Shown here piece after piece: positions 1 to 7,221 of a DNA stretch of 64,000 nucleotides. The notes under the pieces were generated by a model. It worked only from the letters and a program-made list of their open reading frames with translations. It was not told the origin of the DNA and did not search any database. Within the stretch, counting starts at the first letter, position 1. Each line of letters opens with the position of its first letter. The position numbers and the translations under genes were made by a program. Origin of the DNA: Desulfitobacterium sp050251735 (GTDB lineage: Bacteria > Bacillota > Desulfitobacteriia > Desulfitobacteriales > Desulfitobacteriaceae); the NCBI GenBank assembly GCA_050251735.1, contig JBFWMF010000007.1, positions 1-64,000 of the forward strand, read 5' to 3'.

Positions 1-127
1 GTTTAGCGATATTGGTTACGTAGAGTGTCAGCTCATTCATCTGAACAATAAGGATTAGGTTTTCAAAGAACGTTCGGGAAGGTTTTATAACCTTAACCCA
101 ATATCTATCTTACAAGGAGGAATTTAA
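1..127. other. 5' edge, leader of the corrinoid operon
   Basis: I see no convincing coding region here. The only clear signal is the strong ribosome binding site AAGGAGG at about 114-120, just before the ATG at 128. No cobalamin riboswitch or sigma-54 promoter was recognised. The promoter and any upstream gene probably lie outside the window. Confidence 0.5.
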
Positions 128-760
128 ATGTCAAAAATCGCAGAAGTCAAAGCTATGGTAGAAGCGGGTAAAGCGAAACTCGTACCGGGTCTTGTTCAAG
201 AAGCTCTTGATGCAGGTAATGCGGCGGGAGATATTCTTGAGGGCATGATTGAATCTATGGGTGTCGTTGGGGATAAGTTCTCCTCAGGGGAACTTTTTGT
301 ACCGGAAATGCTCATGGCAGCCAAAGCTATGTCGAAGGGCGTAGAAGTCCTGAAGCCTCATCTCACAGGCGATAGCGCCAAGTCCTTAGGCACATGCGTT
401 ATTGGTACAGTCGCAGGAGACCTCCACGATATCGGCAAAAATCTCGTGGCTATGATGTTAGAAAGCGTGGGTTTTACTATTGTGGATCTCGGAGTAGATG
501 TATCTGCCGAAAAATTTGTCAATGCTGCTAAGGATAACGCGAACGTTAAACTTGTAGCTTGTTCCGGTCTCTTGACCACCACGATGCCTGCGATGAAGGA
601 AACAGTCAATCTGCTCAAAAGCAGTGGCCTTTCCGGTGTCAAGGTAATCGTCGGAGGCGCACCGGTGAGCCAAGAAATGGCCGATATGATCGGTGCTGAT
701 GGCTTTGCTGCTGATGCAGGTGGAGCAGCTGTAAAAGCGAAGGAATTGGTAAACGCTTAA
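128..760 (+). CDS. Corrinoid (methylcobalamin) protein of a methyltransferase system
   Basis: This 210-residue protein is a small B12-binding shuttle of the MtbC/MtaC/MtvC type. Such proteins take a methyl group from a substrate-specific methyltransferase I and hand it to a methyltransferase II. The first ~85 residues match the helical cap domain. Residues ~88-210 are the Rossmann-like B12 domain. The cobalt-ligand motif DLHDIGKN (D-x-H-x-x-G) lies near residue 100, followed by the typical SGLLTTTM and VGGAPV segments. The start is fixed by AAGGAGG a few bases upstream. A UroD-type methyltransferase gene follows after 52 bp, so the two probably work as a pair. The methyl donor (methoxy-aromatic, methylamine or other) cannot be read from the sequence. 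No signal peptide is present, so it should be cytoplasmic. Confidence 0.9.
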   Translation: MSKIAEVKAMVEAGKAKLVPGLVQEALDAGNAAGDILEGMIESMGVVGDKFSSGELFVPEMLMAAKAMSKGVEVLKPHLTGDSAKSLGTCVIGTVAGDLHDIGKNLVAMMLESVGFTIVDLGVDVSAEKFVNAAKDNANVKLVACSGLLTTTMPAMKETVNLLKSSGLSGVKVIVGGAPVSQEMADMIGADGFAADAGGAAVKAKELVNA

Positions 761-812
761 TGGCGTCAATCAACCTATAAACGGGACCAAGAGAATAGGG
801 AGGCGGATATTC

Positions 813-1790
813 ATGTTAACCAAAAAGCAAAACCTATTGGAAACCATTCGCGGCGGTAATCCGGATCGTTTTGTCAACCAGTATGAGTTTATGGACATCA
901 TCTTGGAAAACCCTATCGACTTCATGGCTCCTCCCGGAGGCGAAGTCAAGACGGGTTGGGGAATCACCTTCAGATGGCCCGAAGGCCAAATCGGTCAGTT
1001 TCCTGTCCATGATGAAGCACATAAGGTGCTTAAAGATATCACCAAATGGAGAGAGCAAGTCAAAGCCCCTGTAATTCCTGATACCGATGAAGCATGGGCT
1101 GCTGCCGTGGAGCACGCCAACAGAATCGACCGCAATGAGCAATTCGTTACGGCCTTCGTAGCCCCCGGGGTTTTCGAAATGTGCCATCACTTGATGAGCA
1201 TGGAAGATGCTTTGATGGCCTTATATGAAGAACCAGAATATATGCACGAGCTGATCGACTATCTTACAGAATATGAACTGAAACTAGCAGAAGTCATCTG
1301 CCGTCGTCTTAAACCCGATGCCCTCTTCCACCATGATGACTGGGGTAGCCAAAAGAGCACCTTCATTTCCCCGGCGATGTTTGAAGAATTCTACCTTCCT
1401 GCTTACAAGAAAATCTATAGCTACTACAAGCAACATGGGGTTGAGCTGCTGGTTCATCACAGCGATTGCTACGCCGCATCCTTCGTGCCTTTCATGATCG
1501 AAATGGGCATTGATATTTGGCAAGGCGTTATGACCACTAACAACACTCCTGAGCTTATCAAAAAATACGGCGGAAAGATCAGCTTTATGGGCGATATCGA
1601 CAGCGGTGTCGTTGACTTCCCAACTTGGACACGGGAAATTGCCGCCAGAGAAGTGGAAAGAGCTTGCACCAATTGTGGAAAACACTATTTTATCCCCTGC
1701 CTAACGCAAGGCCTGGGATTTAGCTCCTTCCCTGGAGTTTACGATTGTGTAAGCGAAGAAATCGATAAGTTTAGCAAGAAAGTGTTCTAA
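813..1790 (+). CDS. UroD-superfamily methyltransferase (MtaA/MtbA/CmuA-like)
   Basis: This 325-residue protein belongs to the uroporphyrinogen decarboxylase superfamily, but its context points to corrinoid methyl transfer and not to haem synthesis. It is coupled to the corrinoid protein gene upstream and there are no other haem genes nearby. A His/Cys-rich segment HHSDC near residue 216 and a later Cys in PCLTQGLG near residue 296 resemble the Zn-binding His-x-Cys...Cys arrangement of MtaA/MtbA enzymes, although the spacing of the first pair is not canonical. The start has the RBS GGGAGGCGG. It may be a substrate methyltransferase (O-demethylase type) or a methyltransferase II that methylates tetrahydrofolate or a thiol. 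I cannot decide between these from the sequence. Confidence 0.8.
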   Translation: MLTKKQNLLETIRGGNPDRFVNQYEFMDIILENPIDFMAPPGGEVKTGWGITFRWPEGQIGQFPVHDEAHKVLKDITKWREQVKAPVIPDTDEAWAAAVEHANRIDRNEQFVTAFVAPGVFEMCHHLMSMEDALMALYEEPEYMHELIDYLTEYELKLAEVICRRLKPDALFHHDDWGSQKSTFISPAMFEEFYLPAYKKIYSYYKQHGVELLVHHSDCYAASFVPFMIEMGIDIWQGVMTTNNTPELIKKYGGKISFMGDIDSGVVDFPTWTREIAAREVERACTNCGKHYFIPCLTQGLGFSSFPGVYDCVSEEIDKFSKKVF

Positions 1791-1802
1791 ATCATCAATA
1801 GC

Positions 1803-1841
1803 AAAGCCTTCGGAGCTGGTCTTCGGAGGCCTTGTTTTTCC
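1803..1841 (+). terminator. Possible terminator or attenuator after the methyltransferase gene
   Basis: An imperfect inverted repeat, AAGCCTTCGGA paired with TCTTCGGAGGCCTT (bulges and G-U pairs), is followed by GTTTTT. It lies between the methyltransferase gene and the DUF2284 gene. It could end the two-gene unit or reduce expression of the third gene. Confidence 0.45.
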
Positions 1842-1859
1842 AAGAGGAGAGGTGAATAT

Positions 1860-2408
1860 ATGAGTTCTGGCATCATAGATTTAATGTCCTACATTAAATC
1901 CCTCGGTGTAGATCACTGTGCACATATTCGTACCCAAGATATTCCCTTTAATATTGATTTTAGAAAGCCCTGCGAGCAAAACGTCTGTGGGAACTACAAG
2001 AAAAATTGGATGTGTCCCCCCGCTGTGGGAGATTTTGAAGAGCTTCGCCAGAAGGCACTATACTATCAAGAGGGCATTCTGTTCCAAAAGGTGTATCAGC
2101 TGGAGGATTCCTTTGATTTGGAAGGAATGCAAGAGGGGACGGTAGAACACACCAAGATATTGTTGACTGTAATAACTAAGCTCAGGGAAACGGGTCTCTT
2201 TAAAGACTTCTTGCCGCTCAATGTGGGACCGTGTACGGCCTGTGAGCGCTGCTCTATACTTGATGATGATGAATGTCGCTCTCCGGATGCAGCTATTGCT
2301 TCGGTGGAGTCCTATGGTATCGATGTAACGAACTTACTCAAACAATGCGGAATACCTTATAATAACGGTAAAAACACCATGTCCTGTGTAAGTCTCATCT
2401 TGATTTGA
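1860..2408 (+). CDS. DUF2284 family cysteine-rich metal-binding protein
   Basis: This 182-residue protein is rich in cysteine: CEQNVCGNYKKNWMC at residues ~39-53, CTACERC near 124-130, and further Cys residues at the C terminus. The layout matches the DUF2284 'predicted metal-binding' family. Members often sit beside corrinoid methyltransferases in anaerobes and probably bind an Fe-S cluster, but no reaction has been established that I can name. The RBS GAGGAGAGGTG precedes the ATG. It follows the methyltransferase gene by 69 bp, with a possible attenuator in between. A strong terminator follows, so this is the last gene of the unit. Confidence 0.75.
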   Translation: MSSGIIDLMSYIKSLGVDHCAHIRTQDIPFNIDFRKPCEQNVCGNYKKNWMCPPAVGDFEELRQKALYYQEGILFQKVYQLEDSFDLEGMQEGTVEHTKILLTVITKLRETGLFKDFLPLNVGPCTACERCSILDDDECRSPDAAIASVESYGIDVTNLLKQCGIPYNNGKNTMSCVSLILI

Positions 2409-2409
2409 A

Positions 2410-2454
2410 ACAAACAGTTTCTGCCTATTACCTTGGCAGAAACTGTTTGTTTTA
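2410..2454 (+). terminator. Rho-independent terminator
   Basis: A perfect 16-bp stem, ACAAACAGTTTCTGCC with GGCAGAAACTGTTTGT, has a 9-nt loop and is followed by TTTT. It starts 2 bp after the stop codon of the DUF2284 gene. Confidence 0.9.
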
Positions 2455-2612
2455 CTTAGGCATGCGTGGGCAAGGTTGCTCATCCCGTGATTTTCTTAAT
2501 GATGACATTAAGAATTCAGATGGGTAATATTAGAGGATTTGTGAGAAAGATGTCAAATTATCATAACAATGACACATGTAGGAACTTTCACAAAAAAGGA
2601 GCTAAAATCATT

Positions 2613-3803
2613 ATGAATACAACACTAATGAAAATTTCAACCATCGGAAGCTCCCAAGCGGTCGCGGATGAATTGTATCGGGTGGTGTCAATTTATTTTG
2701 GGCAGAAAGTTGAATTGAAAAATCGGTATTCGATTAAAGAAATGCCCGCTGTTTTAAACGACGACCTCTATATTGCACTTCCTACAAGAGTAGAGGAAGC
2801 TTCAAAGTATGTGAAGAGGGAACAGATCTTTCCTTTGGAACTCATCCCAGAAGACATGCTTTATATCAGACTTGCCCGAGTTCCCGCAGGCTCCAATGTC
2901 GTTATTTTCAACAATAATTCTTCCCAAGGTAAGGCCATAGAGAAATATCTTCTGGAACATGAAGTCAATCATGTTCAATATCGAATAGCTCCCTATGCTG
3001 AAATAGAGGATGCCCAGCTTAAGGAAATCTTACAAGCCGCTGATCACATCGTCGGTATGCATGGTTTTGTAGGTAATCGAGATATTCTATGGACTAAGTA
3101 TGGGAACTATTTTGACAGAAATAAGGTTTCTGTCATTGAATTCCATCGAACCATAAAACCCGAAGATATTCTGCACCTAACGGAGAAGGTCGTTGAATTT
3201 AACTTTAACCAAGTTCTCTTCAATACACAAAGTATAAGCTTTGACTTAAATGCTCATATCGAAGAGGTTACGAGCTCGATGGAGGGTATTGTTGATTTTC
3301 TAGCGGAGACGAATGGTCGGATTTTAGAAGCGGACAGCCAAGTGAAAAAACAAGTGAATCGAATTGACGAGACCATCGAAATTACAAAAGAACTCAATAC
3401 CAACGCCCAAAAAATTGAAGAGCTTATTGATACCATAAAAATGATATCCGACCAAACCAATTTGCTGGCCCTCAATGCTGCTATTGAGGCGGCTCGCGCC
3501 GGAGATGCCGGGAGAGGATTCGCTGTAGTCGCCAACGAAGTTAAAAAGTTAGCAGAGAAAAGTAAACAGTCCATTCAGTTTATCCAGCAGCAGGTAACAA
3601 ATATTAGGCAGACCAATAATCGCACCGTGCCATTGCTGCAATTTCTGGCTAGTGAAATTACGGAGATGGATGAGATTATTAACAAGATCCTGGCAAGTTC
3701 CACGATCAATCAGACGGAGGCCAAGTCAATTTCTGAGGCCCTTAGTCGTGTGACACGGATCAGTGAACAGCTTACCAGTGAATTTGTTGCCTTTAGTTTT
3801 TAG
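2613..3803 (+). CDS. Soluble methyl-accepting chemotaxis protein with an unassigned sensor domain
   Basis: I place the start at the ATG at 2613, because AAAAAGGAGC lies at the right distance. The reading frame stays open further upstream but without a good RBS. The 396-residue product has no transmembrane segment. Residues ~1-200 form a domain that I cannot assign securely; it somewhat resembles periplasmic-binding-like or PrpR-type sensors. Residues ~215-396 are the coiled-coil MCP signalling domain, with the hairpin tip DQTNLLALNAAIEAARAGDA and a following GRGFAVVANEVKKLAEKS. It should signal to CheA/CheW from the cytoplasm. The ligand is unknown. The gene is monocistronic, bounded by terminators on both sides. 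Confidence 0.85.
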   Translation: MNTTLMKISTIGSSQAVADELYRVVSIYFGQKVELKNRYSIKEMPAVLNDDLYIALPTRVEEASKYVKREQIFPLELIPEDMLYIRLARVPAGSNVVIFNNNSSQGKAIEKYLLEHEVNHVQYRIAPYAEIEDAQLKEILQAADHIVGMHGFVGNRDILWTKYGNYFDRNKVSVIEFHRTIKPEDILHLTEKVVEFNFNQVLFNTQSISFDLNAHIEEVTSSMEGIVDFLAETNGRILEADSQVKKQVNRIDETIEITKELNTNAQKIEELIDTIKMISDQTNLLALNAAIEAARAGDAGRGFAVVANEVKKLAEKSKQSIQFIQQQVTNIRQTNNRTVPLLQFLASEITEMDEIINKILASSTINQTEAKSISEALSRVTRISEQLTSEFVAFSF

Positions 3804-3845
3804 GGAACTTTTTTTAGGAAACAAGATGTTAAGTTGACAACAATA

Positions 3846-3894
3846 GAAATGCGACCCTTCAGGTTATCATCTGAAAGGCCGCATTTCTGTTTTT
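3846..3894. terminator. Terminator between convergent genes
   Basis: A long stem, GAAATGCG-CCCTTCAG pairing with CTGAAAGG-CGCATTTC, is followed on the + strand by TGTTTTTT. It lies between the convergent chemoreceptor gene and cysteine desulfurase gene. It clearly serves the + strand and may also stop the - strand transcript. Confidence 0.75.
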
Positions 3895-3967
3895 TCCTAT
3901 GCCGATTTTGCTTGACAGTAAAACCTTCGCCGCAAAACATTCGATTTAATTATTCTCTGCAAATTGC

Positions 3968-5071
3968 TTATTTCGCTAACTCCTGGACAGCCTCAATAGC
4001 ACGCTCAGTCTCTGCCAGGGTGTTAAAATGTGAAAAGGAGAAGCGAATCGATCCATCAAGGTCAAGTTTCTTGTGTATGAGCGGGGAGCAGTGAGCACCG
4101 GCTCGAACACAGATGCCATAGTTTTCATAAAGAAGACTGGCTCCTTGGGCGCAGTCATAACCTTCGATATTAAGTGAGACAATAGGCACACGCACCGGTG
4201 CTTCCATATACCCATAGACGGTGACCTTAGGCAAGTTAACCACAGCTTGAGCAAAGGTACGGGCCAAGGCATCAGCTTGTTGATGAATAGTCGTGAGACC
4301 TGTGGAACGGATGTAACGCACCCCGGCCAAAAGCCCGGCGATACCATGGACATTTTGGGTGCCGGCCTCTAAGGCGTCAGGTAGCTCTTCGGGATGACGG
4401 GGGTCGAAGGTATGGTGACCGCTTCCGCCAACCAACAAAGAGGAGGGTTGAAAACCTTCCCCAAGACAAAGCCCACCAGTACCTTGGGGGCCATAGAGAG
4501 ATTTATGACCGGTAAAACACAGTGCAGAGATTGTTTTATGCATTCTGATCGGCAAAAGCCCTGCACTTTGAGAAGCATCCACGATCAAGCGAACGCCACG
4601 GGCGGCGCATAATTCGCCGATGGCCTCTATATCAAAAACATTTCCGGTTACATTGGAGGCGTGGGTCATGACAACCGCTTCTGTATCGGGCCGGAGGGCA
4701 CCGGCTATCTGATCCAAAGGGATGCGCCCTTTCTCATCAGCGGGGACCACAGTATAGTTCCCTTGCCGATAAACAGGTCGCAAGACAGAATTGTGATCAG
4801 CTGCCGAAGTGACGATATGTCCACGGATGCTACCGATCGCAAGGTTTAGAGCGGCAGTGGCATTGGCGGTAAAGATGACCCGCAGGGGGTCCTGAAGACC
4901 GAAAAAGTCAGCAAGCTCCATTCTGGCATCCATTAAGGTGCGCAGAGCATTTAAAGCAGGAGGATGTGCTCCCCTGGAAGCATTGCCTAAAGTATTCATG
5001 GCTTGCATGACTGCCTCTTTAACTTCAGCTGGTTTTTGCAAAGTTGTAGCGGCATTATCAAGATAAATCAT
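3968..5071 (-). CDS. Cysteine desulfurase (EF2568-like family of selenium loci)
   Basis: This class V PLP aminotransferase takes sulfur or selenium from cysteine or selenocysteine. I start it at 5071 (MIYLDNAATT), because GGAGGAAATT directly precedes this ATG; an in-frame ATG at 5101 lacks such a site. The product has 367 residues. The PLP lysine is K190 in FTGHKSLYGPQG. The catalytic cysteine is C328 in RAGAHCSPLIH. It is divergent from selD-yedF-DUF3343, the arrangement known from loci for selenium-dependent molybdenum hydroxylases, where this subfamily (typified by Enterococcus EF2568) is a marker gene. It is therefore likely to mobilise selenium or sulfur for SelD/YedF or for the hydroxylase cofactor, not to act as the housekeeping IscS. 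Confidence 0.88.
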   Translation of the reverse strand: MIYLDNAATTLQKPAEVKEAVMQAMNTLGNASRGAHPPALNALRTLMDARMELADFFGLQDPLRVIFTANATAALNLAIGSIRGHIVTSAADHNSVLRPVYRQGNYTVVPADEKGRIPLDQIAGALRPDTEAVVMTHASNVTGNVFDIEAIGELCAARGVRLIVDASQSAGLLPIRMHKTISALCFTGHKSLYGPQGTGGLCLGEGFQPSSLLVGGSGHHTFDPRHPEELPDALEAGTQNVHGIAGLLAGVRYIRSTGLTTIHQQADALARTFAQAVVNLPKVTVYGYMEAPVRVPIVSLNIEGYDCAQGASLLYENYGICVRAGAHCSPLIHKKLDLDGSIRFSFSHFNTLAETERAIEAVQELAK

Positions 5072-5277
5072 AATTTCCTCCACTATATGAGATGCTAACA
5101 CTTAATAAGCGGGACGATAGTACCGCAATTCGTTATCGCTAATCAGTAAGAATCAGTTCTATTATAGTATAAACCAAAAAAAAGCGTTATGATAGAATTG
5201 TTATTTAGCTACGAAGGAATCCCCAAATAGTTTGTGGAATACTTTGTAGGATGAAAACAGGAAAGGGGATTCTATTC
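5072..5277. promoter_or_regulatory. Divergent intergenic region between cysteine desulfurase and selD
   Basis: About 200 bp separate two divergent genes of the selenium module. The segment is AT-rich, especially ~5160-5215, and should hold back-to-back promoters. No -35/-10 pair or operator could be assigned with confidence. Confidence 0.4.
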
Positions 5278-6300
5278 TTGAAATCATTTTTATCAAGCTG
5301 TACCACGGGTGGTTGCGGAGCAAAAATAGGCCCCGGTGAGCTATCGAAGGTTCTTTCGGCGTTACCCGCCTTTCATAATCCGAATCTCCTTGTAGGGTTT
5401 GATGCCTCTGACGATGCCGCAGTTTATCAGATGAGTGAAGATACAGCTATTGTTTCTACGGTAGATTTCTTTACACCCATGGTAGAAGATCCGCGAACCT
5501 TTGGCCGGATCGCTGCCGCCAATGCTTTAAGCGACGTCTATGCAATGGGGGGATCGCCTCTTTTTGCTCTCAATCTTGTCTGTTATCCGGAAAGGGAGGA
5601 GCTCCAAGCTTTAGGTGAAATTTTAGCAGGCGGGGCAGAAAAACTGCTAGAAGCCGGAGCGGTCCTTTGCGGTGGGCATTCTATCTACGATCGAGAGCCG
5701 AAATATGGCTTAGCAGTCACGGGCTGCCTCAATCCGCACAAGATATGGAAGAACAATACTCCCCAACCGGGAGATCAACTGATACTCACCAAGCCCGTAG
5801 GAGTTGGTATCATAATGGCAGCCTTGCGCGGGGAGATGGCAGAGCCTGAGGCTATCGAAGCTGCCCTGACCTCTATGCAACGCCTTAACAAATATGCCGC
5901 CGAAAAAATGCACCACTTCCCTGTTCACGCCTGTACGGATATTACCGGCTTTGGCTTGCTTGCCCATGCACGGGAAATGGCCGGGAAAGAGACCTCAGTC
6001 GTTCTCTATCCCTCTCAACTACCATACATACCCCAAGCCTACACCTATGCAGAAGGTTATTTGCTTACTGCTGCCGGTCAGCGCAATCGCAATTTTATGG
6101 AGGGTGCTGTGGACTTTGGCGAGACATCGTTTCCTTTACAGGAATTAATGCTTGATCCTCAGACTTCCGGCGGTTTACTGTTCAGCGTACCCAAGGCTTA
6201 TGGGGAAGAGGCCTTAAGTGCTATCCAGGAGGCAGAGCCTCAGGCCAGAATCATTGGCGAGATTCTACCGCGTTTTGACTTGCCTATAATCTTGAGATGA
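5278..6300 (+). CDS. selD: Selenide, water dikinase
   Basis: SelD makes selenophosphate from selenide and ATP. The nucleophile motif GGCGAK holds Cys13 and Lys16 (numbered from the TTG at 5278), equal to Cys17 and Lys20 of E. coli SelD; it is Cys and not selenocysteine. Other family segments include LLVGFDASDDAAVY, the Asp-rich DFFTPMVEDP, ANALSDVYAMGG and LMLDPQTSGGLL. I prefer TTG 5278 because GAAAGGGGAT lies upstream; an in-frame ATG at 5251 has no good RBS. The 340-residue length is normal. It is first in an operon with yedF and a DUF3343 gene. Selenophosphate could serve selenocysteine, selenouridine or the selenium-molybdenum cofactor, and the neighbours point to the last of these. Confidence 0.95.
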   Translation: MKSFLSSCTTGGCGAKIGPGELSKVLSALPAFHNPNLLVGFDASDDAAVYQMSEDTAIVSTVDFFTPMVEDPRTFGRIAAANALSDVYAMGGSPLFALNLVCYPEREELQALGEILAGGAEKLLEAGAVLCGGHSIYDREPKYGLAVTGCLNPHKIWKNNTPQPGDQLILTKPVGVGIIMAALRGEMAEPEAIEAALTSMQRLNKYAAEKMHHFPVHACTDITGFGLLAHAREMAGKETSVVLYPSQLPYIPQAYTYAEGYLLTAAGQRNRNFMEGAVDFGETSFPLQELMLDPQTSGGLLFSVPKAYGEEALSAIQEAEPQARIIGEILPRFDLPIILR

Positions 6301-6353
6301 GAAATCAGCAAACAAACCAAGCTAAGGGGAAACCCAATGAGGAGGGAATAATA

Positions 6354-6947
6354 ATGACAACCATTGATGCTTTAGGTCAAGTATGCCCCATCCCCGTAAT
6401 CCGCACCAAAAAGGCTATCGAAGGATTAGGTGAAGAGGGGGGAGTTGTCGTAGTATTGGTCGACAACGATATAGCACGCCAAAATCTGCAAAAGATGGCC
6501 TCGGGAATGGGTCTACAAAGTGAATACGCGCAAAAAGAAAATGGCGTCATTGAGGTGACGATAGTAGCCGGTGAAGGCTGTGTGCTGGAGAATGACCAAA
6601 CTGCAGAGGATTCCGGATTAGTCATCGCTATCGGACGGGATACGATGGGAGAAGGCAGTGAGGAGCTCGGGCGAATCCTCCTCAAAAGCTTCATTTTTTC
6701 TTTGAGAGAACTGACTCCGCCGCCCACTCATCTCCTTTTCTTTAATTCGGGAGCCCAGCTGACCAGCAGTGACTCGAATAGCTTGGAAGACCTGAAAGCT
6801 ATGGCTGATCAAGGCACCAGCATTCAAACTTGCGGTACCTGCACCAACTATTATGGCATCTCCGATAAACTTGGAGTTGGCGAAATTGCCAATATGTACG
6901 CCATCGTGACCATCATGGCCGGAGCGAAGCGCTTGATCAATATTTAG
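6354..6947 (+). CDS. yedF: Selenium metabolism protein YedF
   Basis: The 197-residue product joins an N-terminal TusA/SirA-like domain (residues ~1-70, Cys11 in QVCPIPVI) to a C-terminal DsrE-like domain with a CGTC motif in QTCGTCTNYYG. This two-domain protein is a marker of genomes with selenium-dependent molybdenum hydroxylases. The established idea is sulfur or selenium relay by the TusA-type cysteine; its precise role has not been shown. The ATG at 6354 is chosen because of the upstream GAGGAGGG. The frame is open upstream to 6297, overlapping selD, but without an RBS. It lies 53 bp after selD and is followed at once by the DUF3343 gene. Confidence 0.92.
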   Translation: MTTIDALGQVCPIPVIRTKKAIEGLGEEGGVVVVLVDNDIARQNLQKMASGMGLQSEYAQKENGVIEVTIVAGEGCVLENDQTAEDSGLVIAIGRDTMGEGSEELGRILLKSFIFSLRELTPPPTHLLFFNSGAQLTSSDSNSLEDLKAMADQGTSIQTCGTCTNYYGISDKLGVGEIANMYAIVTIMAGAKRLINI

Positions 6948-6957
6948 GGGGTATTAT

Positions 6958-7221
6958 GTGCTCTACATCATAACGTTCCCCAACACTCATATGGCTATTT
7001 TAGCTGAGAAATCCCTGCAGCAAGGAGGCTTTTCGGTAGGCGTTATGCCGATACCCTCTAGCATTAAAGCTGGCTGTGGTATTGCTTTGCGGGTCACCGA
7101 TGCCCAATCAGCAAGTGCTCATTTGTCAGAAAATGAAATCCTTTTTGCGGAGATCTACCAAGCGATAACCACTGAGAAGGGAACAACCTATCAAATAACT
7201 GCAAATGAGGGAATAAAATGA
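6958..7221 (+). CDS. DUF3343 protein, putative selenium/sulfur carrier
   Basis: This is a small 87-residue protein of the DUF3343 family, with the family signature of a Cys-Gly pair in IKAGCGIALRV (Cys near residue 41). It starts with GTG at 6958 behind AGGGGG. Members occur beside selD and yedF in selenium-hydroxylase loci and are suspected small selenium or sulfur carriers; this has not been proven. Its stop codon overlaps the start of the aminopeptidase gene, so translation is probably coupled. Confidence 0.82.
   Translation: MLYIITFPNTHMAILAEKSLQQGGFSVGVMPIPSSIKAGCGIALRVTDAQSASAHLSENEILFAEIYQAITTEKGTTYQITANEGIK

Noticed and set aside
813..1790. Housekeeping uroporphyrinogen decarboxylase (HemE)
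   Set aside because: Its pairing with a corrinoid protein gene and its metal-ligand-like His/Cys segments fit methyl transfer better.
3834..4094. A plus-strand frame inside the convergent terminator and the cysteine desulfurase gene
   Set aside because: It is antisense to a well-supported gene and starts within a terminator.
5278..5330. A selenocysteine form of SelD
   Set aside because: The catalytic codon is TGC (Cys13), with no in-frame TGA.
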